Positions 47,166 through 59,735 of a DNA stretch of 64,000 nucleotides are shown piece by piece. The stretch is from Tipula vernalis (taxonomy: Eukaryota > Arthropoda > Insecta > Diptera > Tipulidae). The position numbers and the translations under genes were made by a program. The stretch covers positions 134,314,326-134,378,325 of the forward strand of contig OY282558.1 in NCBI GenBank assembly GCA_958295665.1, given 5' to 3'. Each line of letters begins with the position of its first letter. Position 1 is the stretch's first letter. The notes under the pieces were generated by a model, which worked only from the letters and a program-made list of their open reading frames with translations, did no database searches and was not told the DNA's origin.

Positions 47166-48180
47166 CTATGGCAAGTGCTGTGTTATTTTGTTGATTTCCT
47201 CTGCTATCTGTGGTAGTGTTAAAATGGCAGTACTAACTACCTTGTTATGAGTATCTAGAACTACTTCAATTAAATTCTGAATTGCCATAGTTGTGAAACT
47301 GTTAATGTTGTTGAGAACGTTCAAATGCCCATTTACTTGCTGATTAAATATCTCCCAATGCTGAATCATTTCTGTCTCGTTTTTCTTTAGCAGTCTGAGG
47401 GTGGCATCGGCAATAGATGTCTCATTTTTATGAGCTTTTAGTAAATACTCCTGATTCTCCTTGCTTTTTTCTATTTTCTGCTCATAATATTCTGCATCAC
47501 GATTGTCTAGCATCCCGAGTAGCTCGCTTGCTATATTTCCTACTATATTGATAGTACCTCTTTTTCTTCTGTAATTTTTGCCGTGGTAGAGTAACTCGTT
47601 TCTCTGATTGATATCTGCTAAGCTGTTTTGCAGTTGGTTGGCTATTACTAAGCATGTGTCAGGGATGGAGCTGTTCAAACAGAGCTGGGTCAGCTTTATC
47701 ACGCAAGCTTGATACAAACGTAGCTCGTTGTGATAAGTTGTCATGTTAAAATATACAATGATCTTCCATTGGTTATTTGTAAACTGCACGTTTCCAGTGT
47801 ATTCAAAATAGAGTCCGGGCTGATATAAAAAACTAGTCAGGTTATACGGAAGATTAGCTGCTGACGTTCCTGAACAAACGTTACACATTGCTAGTAAACT
47901 CAATATGAACAAGGGCATTATTTTGATTCTGGTCCTTGCGCTTATGTATCTATTGCGAGCTTCTCTGCTTTGTTCTTTCTCCGGAGCTTCTGCGTCTTTG
48001 ATAGGGAGAATGCTTATCTTCGAGATTGGTCGTTTAAATTTGATGCCGTGACTATCCTTTACTGTGACGACTCTAGTCAGCTTATCTAATCCCGGATGCA
48101 ATTCGGCAATTCGTTCAAGGGAACACTTAGCCGGTGGCAGATTGTTGTCTTTAATCCAAACAATGTCATCTAGTTTGACA
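47166..48180 (-). pseudogene. BEL/Pao integrase C-terminus followed by env-like ORF3
   Basis: The 311-codon frame (48101-47166) begins inside integrase; upstream codons to about 48180 continue it. Residues 8-34 match the BEL integrase C-terminal motif (LTRVVTVKDSHGIKFKRP). After that comes an env-like protein: a hydrophobic, signal-like segment (61-78), several N-X-T/S sequons, paired cysteines, and an RRKR furin-type site (178-181). The following hydrophobic stretch and long helical, Glu/Asn-rich region are as in F-type fusion proteins of insect retroelements. The frame stops shortly after, with no visible membrane anchor, so the envelope product is truncated. Such env-like genes occur in a minority of BEL/Pao elements. 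Confidence 0.65.
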
Positions 48181-48189
48181 TCTGGATTT

Positions 48190-49158
48190 GACTTTCTTCT
48201 TTGAATTTTTTCGCTTTAGGTGATGTTTCATTGTCTTGACTGCTGCCTCCCACAGCCCTCCGAAATATGGTGCTGATGGTGGAATAAAATGCCATTATGT
48301 GCCATTATTAGTCAACATTTTTTGAAGTTCTGGGGTGGCTTGTTTTATACACTCACGCTTTTCCTTGTCGAGTATTGATCGAGCTCCGACAAAATTCGTA
48401 CCATTATCAGAATAAATATGTTGGCATATACCTCTGCGCACAATGAATCTTCTGAATGCTGTTACAAAGGCTATTGCAGTTAAAACGCTCACAATCTCGA
48501 GATGGACGGCCTTAGTTGAAAAACATACAAAGACTGCTATGTATCCCTTGTAGGACGTCTTGTCTCTTCCTTTAGAAACTCTGACTTGAATAGGTCCTGC
48601 AAAGTCTACGCCCGTGTGTGTGAATGGACATGACGGTAATACTCGTCCTTGAGGTAAGTCTGCCATTAACTGTAATTTGCTAGCGGATTTGAAGCAATGA
48701 CATTTTATACACTTATTTCTTTCTGCCCGAATTCTACTTCTGCCGTTTGTGATCCAGTACCTTCTTCTAAGAAGAACTAGAGTTAGCTGGCTGCCGCCGT
48801 ACAATGTCCGTAGGTGTGCATTAGCTATCAGCAGCTTGGTTAAACGGTGTTTTAAAGGTAGTAGGATTCGATGCTTGGTTTCGAAATGTAAGGCGCTGTT
48901 CGCAATTCTACCTCCTACTCGCAGGATTTGCTGTTCGTCAATAAATGGATTAAGCGATAAGAGATGGCTTTTCGCTGAAACAGAGTCATGTTTTTGTAAA
49001 CGAGTAATTTCTTTCTGGAACTCCTCATGTTGTATCGCTCTGCATAATCCTTCTCTTGCTTCCTTGAGCATCTTTAAACTTTTCTTTATGAAGCATCGAC
49101 AATAGCTGATGATGCGGAATATTTTGTTGATGTCCGAATGTTTTTCTACTTGCTGCAC
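48190..49158 (-). pseudogene. BEL/Pao integrase (with preceding linker), one internal stop
   Basis: Minus-strand frame 49158-48295. The zinc region shows HLRTLYGG and CIKCHCFK-like Cys pairs (about 48840-48700). The core shows GVDFAGPIQV (first Asp) and IYSDNGTNFVG (second Asp). A single in-frame TAA near 48296 stands where a Gln is usual in the family, and after it the same frame continues through PYFGGLWEAAVKTMK, which holds the catalytic Glu. Apart from that stop the catalytic triad is complete, so this is a relatively young copy. Confidence 0.85.
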
Positions 49159-49159
49159 A

Positions 49160-50620
<1,461 letters not shown>

Positions 50621-51300
50621 TTGAAAGTATGCGTTTTCAAATTCTTCGTCAGTTGCATTTGCGATTATCTCCTCGTGCGGTTGTTATTAAAAGAATTCCA
50701 AGCGTCTGTTAGCTGTTTTATTTTAAGCTCACAATATGGCTTGTTGAAACTCTTAGTTCCGTATTTTGTGATGCTGCTTAAATTTTGTTTCAGCATTTTT
50801 GATTTCGCCATTTGAACTTTGTAGCGCTTCTCCTGATCCTTATTATCTAATGTGACAGCTGAGATTTTATCTTCGTTTTCAAGATCATTGTCGTTATCTA
50901 AAATCTAGTAGAAGGATTTATCTGCTACCTCGTATTCTAAATCTACTTTTGCCTGTTACTTTGCTTCCTCAGTTTGGCCTGGTGCTGCTCTTTTTTGAGC
51001 CTCGAGAAGTAGATTTCTTGTCTCCTCAAATACATCCTTCACCTGTTTATAATAATTTTGTTTCCAATGTTCGGGTCATCAGGTAAAGTATGTGTTAATT
51101 GGGCATCCACTGTGCAGAATTTATCGTAGAGAAGTTGTAAGTTGATGAGTCGTTGTTCACAGTATTCTACTGTTTTTCTTTGCGGTCAAGAAGAATGCTT
51201 GATATTGCTCTTTATTTTGTTGATCAGCTTTCCAGTAGAGGTCTGCTCGCGTATGGCTTTTACCGTGTCAATTTATCCCTTGAAGTGATTAAATTTTCTA
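50621..51300 (-). pseudogene. BEL/Pao gag remnant
   Basis: Minus-strand words include QVKDVFEETRNLLLEAQKRA (about 51048-50990), an acidic linker, and FNKPYCELKIKQLTDAW (about 50745-50700). This is the amphipathic N-terminal gag region of roo/BEL-like elements. The reading is broken by stops, and the protease region that should separate gag from RT is missing. Confidence 0.45.
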
Positions 51301-53574
51301 ACAGTATCTAATTTCTGCAAATGTATAAAAAACTGTTCACAAGGTTGAACATTTACGCTGCCCCATGATTACCATGTTTCAGCAATGTTGCAATGATTTA
51401 ATTTATTTCAAAATTAAAAGCAGCATCATTTATGGATTTATTCCTATTTCAGCTCACTGTCTACTCCTCTTAGTATAATGGAAGGCCAGGTGTTTAAGGG
51501 AAATTGTTCCACAACTCTAAATATTAGCACGAAATTAACCTTAGTAATATGAATGCCTAGGAATAAATTTGTGATTCTTTAAAAAGGTAAATAGCATCCA
51601 ATCAGAAGGACATATTATACAAACATAGCTTTGGTAGCATTTCATTAACACTTCTTTATGCCTAGGAATACTTATGCCTAGTTACCAAATTTAGGGGAAA
51701 AAAATCCTTTTTTCTAAGAAAATCCCAAATTATTTGAATCAATAATCTAAAATGAGCGCATTTACCTTCCAAAACAAAAACAAAAAAAAAAAACTCCCAT
51801 AAATTTTTCAGCCAACAGTTAAAACCCGAAGAAAGCTTTAATTACATTTGATTATGCAAAATCATGTCTGTAATTAGAAAACAAAAAAATGATGTTGTGT
51901 ATTGGTCTCATCCTGAATTGGTTCCTTTTTGATTTTTTCATTTTTAATTATATTCCTCCCATTACATAAAACGGGACACACACACACACCCATACGAATA
52001 CTTTACAGCATAAAGCAGCTCGGTTTATATTTCATGTTAATTTATATACGAGTAGATGTTTTATGAAAATCGTTTAAAGCTCTATTTTTTATTTATTTTT
52101 TTTTCTAACTTTCCAAATACCGAGAGCTTTTATTCCCATTTAGATTTTTTTTTGTATTTTTTTTTTTCTTGTACTTGTCACAAGAGATTTATTTAAAACG
52201 ATCATATAACAAAAAAAAAATGTAAACGATTTAAAAGGGAAATTTTATACCGTATCCATATAAAGTAAAGAAAATATGTGTATTTCTGTATACATTACGT
52301 ATGTGTGTATATGGTAAGTAAGGGGGAGGAACAATTATTTCCGGTAAATGGAAAGTAAAATTATAGATTTATGCCAAATTTTACAGATAATAAATTTTAC
52401 TTTATGTTGAGCATAATATACAACATTAAAATTTATGTTCGAAACAATTCTTAAATACATATTACATATTAAGGTATAAGGCTTTGTATATGGGTTAGTA
52501 ATGGGTTAATAGATTTTTCAGTACATTTATGTAGTTTGACTAGAGACTCAAACAAGAAGCAATAAAATAATTTTCAGTAATTATATTTTACTTAATGTTG
52601 TGTCAACCCTAATTTTATTGGTTGCTTCCCATACAAATTACAAAATCATAGTTTGATTATTGGGGGGTGGACAAATTCTAACGAACAAAAAACTTTCGTA
52701 TTATTATTTAACATTGTATACCAAAAAAAAAACCAATAATAGGATTGGGCGGACATATCACAAGAAGTTATTTAAATAATAAAAATGTTTGGAATTTTTA
52801 TTTTTAGATTTTTGGTTTTTACATATTAATGATAAAGAATTAGTATCAGTACATTAAATGTATATTTACAGCTTAAAGCATTTTTGATTGAAAACTATTG
52901 GATAAGTTTAACCAGAGTATACTGAAAATTAACCTAAGATGACTAATAACATCTGGCCACAGCAAAATGTTTAATGCTATTACTCCTACACAACACCCGA
53001 TCCTACCTAATTAGAGCTTGTTTTAGGCGGATTTAAGCAAGGTACTCCAAGCCAACATTTTTTTATTTAAGTTAATAGCGATTGGTAAGAATACTTTAAC
53101 TTCCGTAGTATTTACTAAAAATATATCTTTCGATTTATGAAATCTCTTTTTAAGAATTTTCTCAGCGAAATTTTCAATTTTAAGAAATTTTAAAATGTGT
53201 AATTTTTCAGAAATTCATTAATTCGTTAAGCGAGCGATTGGTAAAATTATGTTAATATATCCATTCTTTTTGAAGTTATTGTGCAGTCGGACGGATGGGA
53301 CGAACGGCAACTTGTTGAAAGTAAAGATTATTTTTATTAATTTGCAATTTTTCAATATTACCTATCATTTTTGGTGGTAGTTTTATCGAAAATTGTAAGC
53401 TCATAAAAGTGAGCTTTGGTTTTTATAAATTTTCTCGTTTACACATTATCTCATTTTTTAGAGAATCAGTACTCAGGGGAAAAAAATATGGAGGCGCCTT
53501 GCTAAAATTGGAATTATATCGCTTAAAATTAAAATATTTATCTTTACCTGATTTTCTAAATTACAAAACTTACA
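51301..53574. other. AT-rich intronic stretch, nothing recognised
   Basis: Poly-A/T tracts, a short (CA)n near 51980, and AAGAATTT-style sequence at about 53130-53220. No coding or transposon motif supported. Confidence 0.5.
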
Positions 53575-53935
53575 ATAAACCTCTTTCCGCCCCCCTCTCC
53601 CCTCCACCCCGAACTCGCCGATTTCCTTGAAACTTTGATATGTTGTAGTACATGAAAAAGTAAGAGGTAATTTTTTTTTGTGCCAAAATCTACTTTTACG
53701 GGTGTAAAGCACTCCTAAAGTTTACCTTCTACTTCGTTAAACTCGAACATAATATACATCAAGAGCTTCTAATTTTCATGAACAATCATCTTTATTTTGT
53801 GTTGTTCCAAATTATTAATTATAACTCGAGTTATAAAATAAAACAATACGTGCCTTCTATTTTTTCATGCACTATAACATATCAACGCTTCAAGGAAATC
53901 GGTGAGTTCGGGTTGGAGGGCTTCCTTGTAATGAA
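53575..53935. repeat. inverted repeat, two ~62-bp arms (possible MITE)
   Basis: The segment at about 53594-53655 (ACCCCGAACTCGCCGATTTC onwards) is repeated in inverted form at about 53864-53925 (GAAATCGGTGAGTTCGGGTT), roughly 85% alike. The arms include the words GATTTCCTTGAA and TGATATGTTGTAGTACATG. The spacer of about 210 bp is AT-rich. Ends undefined. Confidence 0.5.
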
Positions 53936-55743
53936 TTTATTTAAACACAAAAAATATTTGATTTAAAATATATTAGCGTAAATTTAAATTTGTACTTATA
54001 GATCGATAGAGAAATCAAAATGCCTTATTGTGCGTAAAACATTAACAATTCTAGTTATTCTTATATGTTCTGAATTTTGCTTTTCTTAACTATTTACTCA
54101 ACAGTTATGGTCATAAATGGCTTCAAGAGCAGCGTTGTTGTAACTGTAAGCCTGGGAAATTGGAATCAATCATACATTTTTCTTCAAAGCATTTTCGGTA
54201 CCTGAAAAAAATTCCCGAAAACCCGAAAAACTCTTTCAAATGCTTTCACCGAAAATAGATAAAATGTCTAACCGACATAACAGAATTGGTGACTGTTCTC
54301 AAAATCTTATTAAATAAAATTTTATTGCAGAAACAAATACTTTGGTGGTTGTGTAACGGAGGCCAGAAGATGACAGGCGACCTTCCGCTAGCATAAACTG
54401 AACTTTCTTTATCCTGCTTGCCAAATGAACACGTGGCCATATTGATCCCGAGCTCAGGCGGTAGAGGTAAATTTAGTCGTGGGGGGTGTGTTCATTGATT
54501 ACGCAAGCAAGTGATTGGCCACCAAAAAAAATAAAAAAAAATTGATACGTTCCATCGCCGACACACCAATCCACCTTGCATCACTTACACTCAAGTCCTA
54601 ACACCATTCTTTACCTGACGACTCGCTGAGGCGATCCGTTGAAAGCGCTTCCAGGGAACAACCTGAACTAGTAATTCGCGTATATCTCTAAAATAAAATG
54701 CACTATAGAAAAAAAAGACAAATGTTAGAGACTCGATTATACTCGTAAATGAAGCAAAATTTGAATCAATTTCAATAATTTAATTTGAATTGAATAAATC
54801 GTCAATAGGTTAATAAATATAAAAATAATAAAAAAAAATATTTATATAAGATTATTTCCTTTTTCCCGTAACCACCCTGTTGCGATACAACACCGTTGTT
54901 CCACAGCATACAAGATGATATCCGCCTACCAAACTGTTGACCTTGAGCACTCAGGAACCTCCGAAACGCGGCCGGACCTCTGCTACCACCAAATTACTCC
55001 TGATCTGGTTTTTTATGTTTTAAATCTTTATTGGATTTATCTTTCAGCACGATTGTGTCCAACTGCACAATCAATCTTCGTGTTGCGGTTTTCAGACGAG
55101 TTAAATTTCCTTCTTTCTTTATACAAATTGTTTCACTTTATTGTTGTCTAGTTTTAAATCACAATTTCTTTTTTTTTTTTAAACACAATTCACTAACAAT
55201 ATGTGTAAACTATTTATCAATTATGACTTGATAAAGATTATAGTTTATAATTACAATAATTTTATTAAAGTAATAATTATGATGTTGATAACAAAATTGG
55301 ATCTTTTTATTTAATTCAAGTTGTCCAAAAATGGTCGACTGCAATTCCACATTTTATTTTTTTTCCTTCTTTGAATTGGATTTTGTTTTTGTCTTATCCC
55401 GTATCAAATGCTACAACCGACTGACCAACTAAATAAAATAATTTATTTGCTCAATGAAGAGGGGAATACAAACGACAACACACAAAAATCAAAAACGAAA
55501 TATCTAATTTGATGTTAAGTCACATAATGAAACGTACAGTGGGTACACCAAGTATTCCATGGGACAAGTAACATGCTTATGCCGGATGTTACAGTTGTTG
55601 GCATTCGCGCTCTGTCTTATCAACAGCTGCGTTCGATTGGTTTAAATCCCGAGTAACAAATACAATTCACTCTGGAAAGAGTCTCAAGAAATTCTTACTG
55701 CGTTACGTTTTTGCCTTGTCAAGCAAGGTTCGTATCACTGGAT
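53936..55743. other. unassigned; possibly the internal region of the retroelement whose LTR is at 55744-56144
   Basis: GC-richer patches at about 54550-54660, 54880-55010 and 55530-55730 look like retroelement leader sequence read on the minus strand, but no gag or pol motif was found. The frame at 54915-55151 is unsupported. Confidence 0.35.
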
Positions 55744-56144
55744 TGTGAATAATACAAAATCAATTTAATTTATCACCAAGGAATTTATTTACTTTACAAA
55801 ATTTATTACAACACAGTTCATAAATAAAAATTCACAAAATCACTCTATAGAAATTATTCTCAAATTTTACTGATCACTTTTATTTTTTATTTTACACTAA
55901 AACACTTTTTAAACCACTTTTTAATTCCTTTTTAATCTTTATACTATTGCTTACTAATTATTACTAATCCAATTCGACTTCGTTCGCCTTTTTATATACA
56001 CAAACCAAACTTCTAGAAAGCTCATGATTTTTCTAGTTAGAATAGTGTAGAACAATTTTATCATGGAAAATTCCATTTAGAACAGTTTAACATTGAGCTA
56101 TTAATTTTAACTTATTCTATTACACACTAGGTGTCACCGTCACA
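55744..56144 (-). repeat. 401-bp LTR, minus orientation
   Basis: On the minus strand the segment starts TGTGACGGTGACACC and ends ...TATTATTCACA, with TGTGA/TCACA inverted ends. TATATAAAAAGGCGAACG (about 56000-55983) gives a promoter-like TATA box, and AATAAA-type signals follow. This has the layout of a retrotransposon LTR. No matching 4-6-bp duplication at the two borders, so it is probably one LTR of a truncated element and not a clean solo LTR. Confidence 0.55.
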
Positions 56145-56429
56145 ATATGGAAAAACTCACTAGCTAAGCAGAAACATATCGTCGCGGAACATAATATTTT
56201 TATACGCGGAAATACAATTTAGAAGTCGTGGAAAATTACGGAAAAATATTATGTTGATGAATATGTATATTTTGCGATTTCACAACTTTAAATGTCCTTG
56301 ATAAATATTTATAATTATGCGCTTGTAATTTAGTATTATGTAAGTACGACATACAAATTATAAATTAACCCTGAAAGTTGTATGGCCGCGGAAATTGGCT
56401 TATTATTAGTTAATGAGTTGTATTTCACA
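56145..56429. other. unassigned spacer
   Basis: AT-rich; nothing recognised. Confidence 0.4.
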
Positions 56430-57115
56430 ACATGGGCTTTCCATGTGGCTGGAATATTTTTTCGAGGTGCTCAGCAAATCGTCGTACTATTATTAGGAAT
56501 CTGCATAATTGGTCTTTTAATTTTTTTGGTTGCTTTCCAAGATAGTTGCTGATTGATACATCTTTCAATTCTTGCATCTTTTTCTTAATTGTTGAGTGAG
56601 ATTGTTCTTATTAGTTTTATCTTGGGGGCCCCTGTTTGCTGCCATATTCTTCTCGCTCTTCTTTTCCTGCTATGAGTTCCATAATTTGCAGAGGGAAAGG
56701 TTTCTCCTTGTTAACTACCCTGTATAATTCCTCCTCGTTCTTTAACGGGACGATTAAGGTAATATTTGCTTCGTCTAAAGCTTTTCCAGTTAGTGTGATT
56801 ATTTACTAGAAGGGGGTTTCTTTCTGAATTGTTTTACTAAATGTTAGGAGTATCGGTGAATGATCAGAATTTAAGTATTGGCTTCTATCTTCTTGTACAC
56901 AATTTACAGATATGTTCTTTATTATGAAGAAATCAATCTGATCTGGTAGTTTCTTTAGATCAATTGGCCAGTAGGTTGGTTTCCCAGTTGATATGGCTTT
57001 ACAACTACATTTCCTGAGAGCTTTTAGAGGTTCATTACCTTAAATCGTGGTTAACCTAGAGCCCCAGTCGCTATTTTTGACATTCATGTCTCCTTCAAGT
57101 ACAAACCGTTTTCAT
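56430..57115 (-). pseudogene. Jockey/I-like LINE fragment, endonuclease end and linker
   Basis: Read on the minus strand from 57115. RFVLEGDMNVKNSDWGSRLT gives the GDxN..N..WGS endonuclease motif, followed by GKPTYWPIDLKKLPDQIDFF and a HSPILLTFS-like SDHxP end motif. A linker follows to a segment resembling the arginine-rich stretch before RT (about 56640-56560). The RT itself is absent. Reading frame open for over 100 codons with few breaks. Clade assignment is by eye. Confidence 0.65.
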
Positions 57116-57335
57116 AGGTTACAGAGGATGTCTATAGGTAATTTTTTTCTTACATTGATTGGTTTGGTACAAACATTGGTTTTTGTGTTGATTTAAAAAA
57201 AAAAATTTGACTTTTAGATTTAAGAAGAAAAATATTTATTTAATTCAATGAAAGGGATCAAGCGTGGCAAGCGAAAATTTTTAAATAAAGTTTGTAAAAT
57301 TGTTTTTATATTTCTACTAAAGGTGAATTATTCGA
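57116..57335. other. spacer next to the satellite
   Basis: AT-rich; no feature recognised. Confidence 0.4.
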
Positions 57336-58136
57336 GTAATTGATATTTGGTATTTGGTATTTGATATATAACATTTGTTATATGATATTCTATATTTTAT
57401 TTTTGATATTTGATATCTTATATCTGATATTTGATATTTTGCAATTTGATATTTTATAGTTTATTTTTATTATTTGATATATGATATATGATATTTTATA
57501 TTTTAAATGAATATGTGAAATTTGCGATTTGAAATTTGATATTTGACTTATGACATTTGATATATGATGTTTGATATTTTAAAATTGATATTTGATATTT
57601 CATATTTCATATCTCATATTTGATATTTAATATTTTTATTTTTATTATTTGACATTTAATATTTATTATTCGATATTTGATATTTGATATATGATATATG
57701 ATATTATATATATTTGATATGCGATATATCATATCTGGTATTTGATATTTTTATTCTAGATATTTGATATTTGTTATTTGATAGTTGATAGTTGATAGTT
57801 GATATTTGATATTTGATGTATGATATTTGATATTTTATTTTTGATATTTGATATTCATATCTGATATTTGATATTTTGATATTAAATATTTCATATTTTA
57901 TATTTATTGTTTGTTATCTGATACTTGATATTTTGATTTTTGATATTTGATATTTGAAATTTGAAAGTATATCAAATAATAAATAATCATAATTTGTTAT
58001 TTGATATTTGATATATAGTATGATAGTTTATATTTTAAAGAAATATGTGAAATTTGCGATTTGAAATTTTATATTTCACATGACATTTGATATATGATAT
58101 TTAATATTTAATTTTTGATATTTGATATCTCATAAA
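57336..58136. repeat. GATATTT-type satellite, block 1
   Basis: Built from TTTGATATTTGATAT words with frequent one-base variants (GATATATGATAT, GATAGTTGATAG). A longer composite word, TATGTGAAATTTGCGATTTG, recurs near 57511 and 58046, showing a higher-order unit. Confidence 0.92.
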
Positions 58137-58539
58137 CCGATGTCAATTCGCTTACTGCCTAAGCTTTTTTACGGAGGAAGATAGTGCTGATAACTGGGTT
58201 TTATTGTTAACTGCATGATGACATAACCCTTAGATGGTGAATCACGACACATTTTTAAGCTTCCTCGATCCGACAATTTTATTTGTTTACATATTTTCTG
58301 AACAAGAAATAGTCTAGGATAACAATAGTGAGATAGTTGAACCTTTTCAGATGTTGAATGAAAATTCAACAAATATTCGTTAGCGCCAATGCGATCGTCG
58401 TTGTGCCAGATCGATTCATTTCGATCGACCAATTCGATGCAGCCTCCTCTAACAAGTCTAGGACTACCAATAAATTATTATTCAACGATAAACCATCTAG
58501 TTTTGCCGCTTCTGAGGACCCATCAACGTGATTTGGTCA
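58137..58539. other. non-satellite insert, unassigned
   Basis: Between the satellite and the LINE fragment. The minus-strand frame 58432-58169 has no recognisable domain. May be the distal part of the same insertion as the LINE piece. Confidence 0.35.
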
Positions 58540-59225
58540 CAATTTAAGCGCTCTTCTCGCCAGTCGATAATCCTCATGTTCCTGTTCTGCCGCGAATCGG
58601 TCTCTTCTTCTTGCTCTAGTGACTAGGCGTTTAAAACGTAGGCAGTGCTTCCTGAGATTCGCTAGCTCGTCAGACCACCAATAAACCGCGGTCTTTTCCC
58701 CCTTGTGCCTCGTCTTTTTGGCATAAACGCATCACACGCTTGATTTATTAGCTTCATTGTGGTCCTCGCAATTTTTTCGGGAGATCCGTTTTTTCGTAAT
58801 ATTGCTACTTTTCCGGCTTCGATGGTTGCCAAGAGATTTTCTTCGCACAGTTTTGACACATTCCATCCTATCGCTCGGTCATTGCGACTAGCGGGTTGTC
58901 GCAATCCGCCCCGTACATTATAGACGATATATTGGTGGTCGCTACCAGTGTAATCCTGTATTACCCTCCATCCCGTGACGTTTTGTCCCATCATGTCAGA
59001 TACCAGAGTGATATCGGGAAACGTTTCAGCATAGCCCGGCTTTCTGAACGTCGATACGCCACCTTCGTTCATCACTGTGAGTCCTACCCTAGCCGCCATA
59101 ACCAGAATATACCGTCCTCTTGAGTTTGTAGTGTTCATGCCCCAATCCAATGCTCTTGCATTGAAGTCTCCGTCTATAACGAGCGCACCATTCAGTTCAC
59201 GTGCTTTATCCTCTAATACATTCAA
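58540..59225 (-). pseudogene. R1-clade LINE fragment, AP endonuclease and linker
   Basis: On the minus strand from 59225: NGALVIDGDFNARALDWGMN (endonuclease core), RGRYILVMAARVGLTVMNEG, GVSTFRKPGYAETFPDITLV and TGSDHQYIVYNV (the SDH end motif), then a linker. A shift near 58680 is followed by WWSDELANLRKHCLRFKRL and an Arg/Glu-rich helix to about 58540, the usual run-up to RT. RT absent. It is less decayed than the related copy at 20280-23440. Embedded in the GATATTT satellite. Confidence 0.85.
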
Positions 59226-59735
59226 TTTGTTATTTGATAGTTGATATTTGATATTTGATATTCTGATTTTTGATATTTGATATTTGTTGTTTGATGTTTG
59301 TTATTTGATATTTGATATATGATAGTTTATATTTTAAATAAATATGTGAAATTTGCGATTTGAAATTTGATATTTGACATATGACATTTGATATATGATG
59401 TTAGATATTTCATAATTGATATTCGATATTTGAAATATGATATTTGACATTTTATATATGATCTTTTATAATTGAAATTAACATGTGAAATTTTCGATTT
59501 GAAATTTGATATTTTATATATGCCGTTTGATATACGATATTTGATATTTTATATTTGATATCTCATATGATATTTTAATTTTTGATATTTAATATTTAAT
59601 TATTGATATTTGATATTTGATATTTATTGTTTGACATTTGTTATTTGATTTTTTGATATTTGATATTTGATATATAATATTTTATATTTAAAACAAATAT
59701 GTGAAATTGACGATTTGAAATTGGTTTTATATATG
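59226..59735. repeat. GATATTT-type satellite, block 2
   Basis: Same words as block 1, with the composite TATGTGAAATTTGCGATTTG near 59346 and variants near 59480 and 59697. Interrupted on the right by a hAT element. Confidence 0.92.

Noticed and set aside
48749..49105. 118-codon plus-strand frame
   Set aside because: Shadow of the BEL/Pao integrase on the minus strand.
54915..55231. Candidate host exon frames
   Set aside because: No acceptor/donor pair in phase with the two supported exons and no protein-like conservation pattern.
55720..55745. tRNA-like B-box (GGTTCGTATC) suggesting a tRNA gene or SINE
   Set aside because: No matching A-box, acceptor stem or cloverleaf; it lies next to the LTR end and is more likely retroelement leader.
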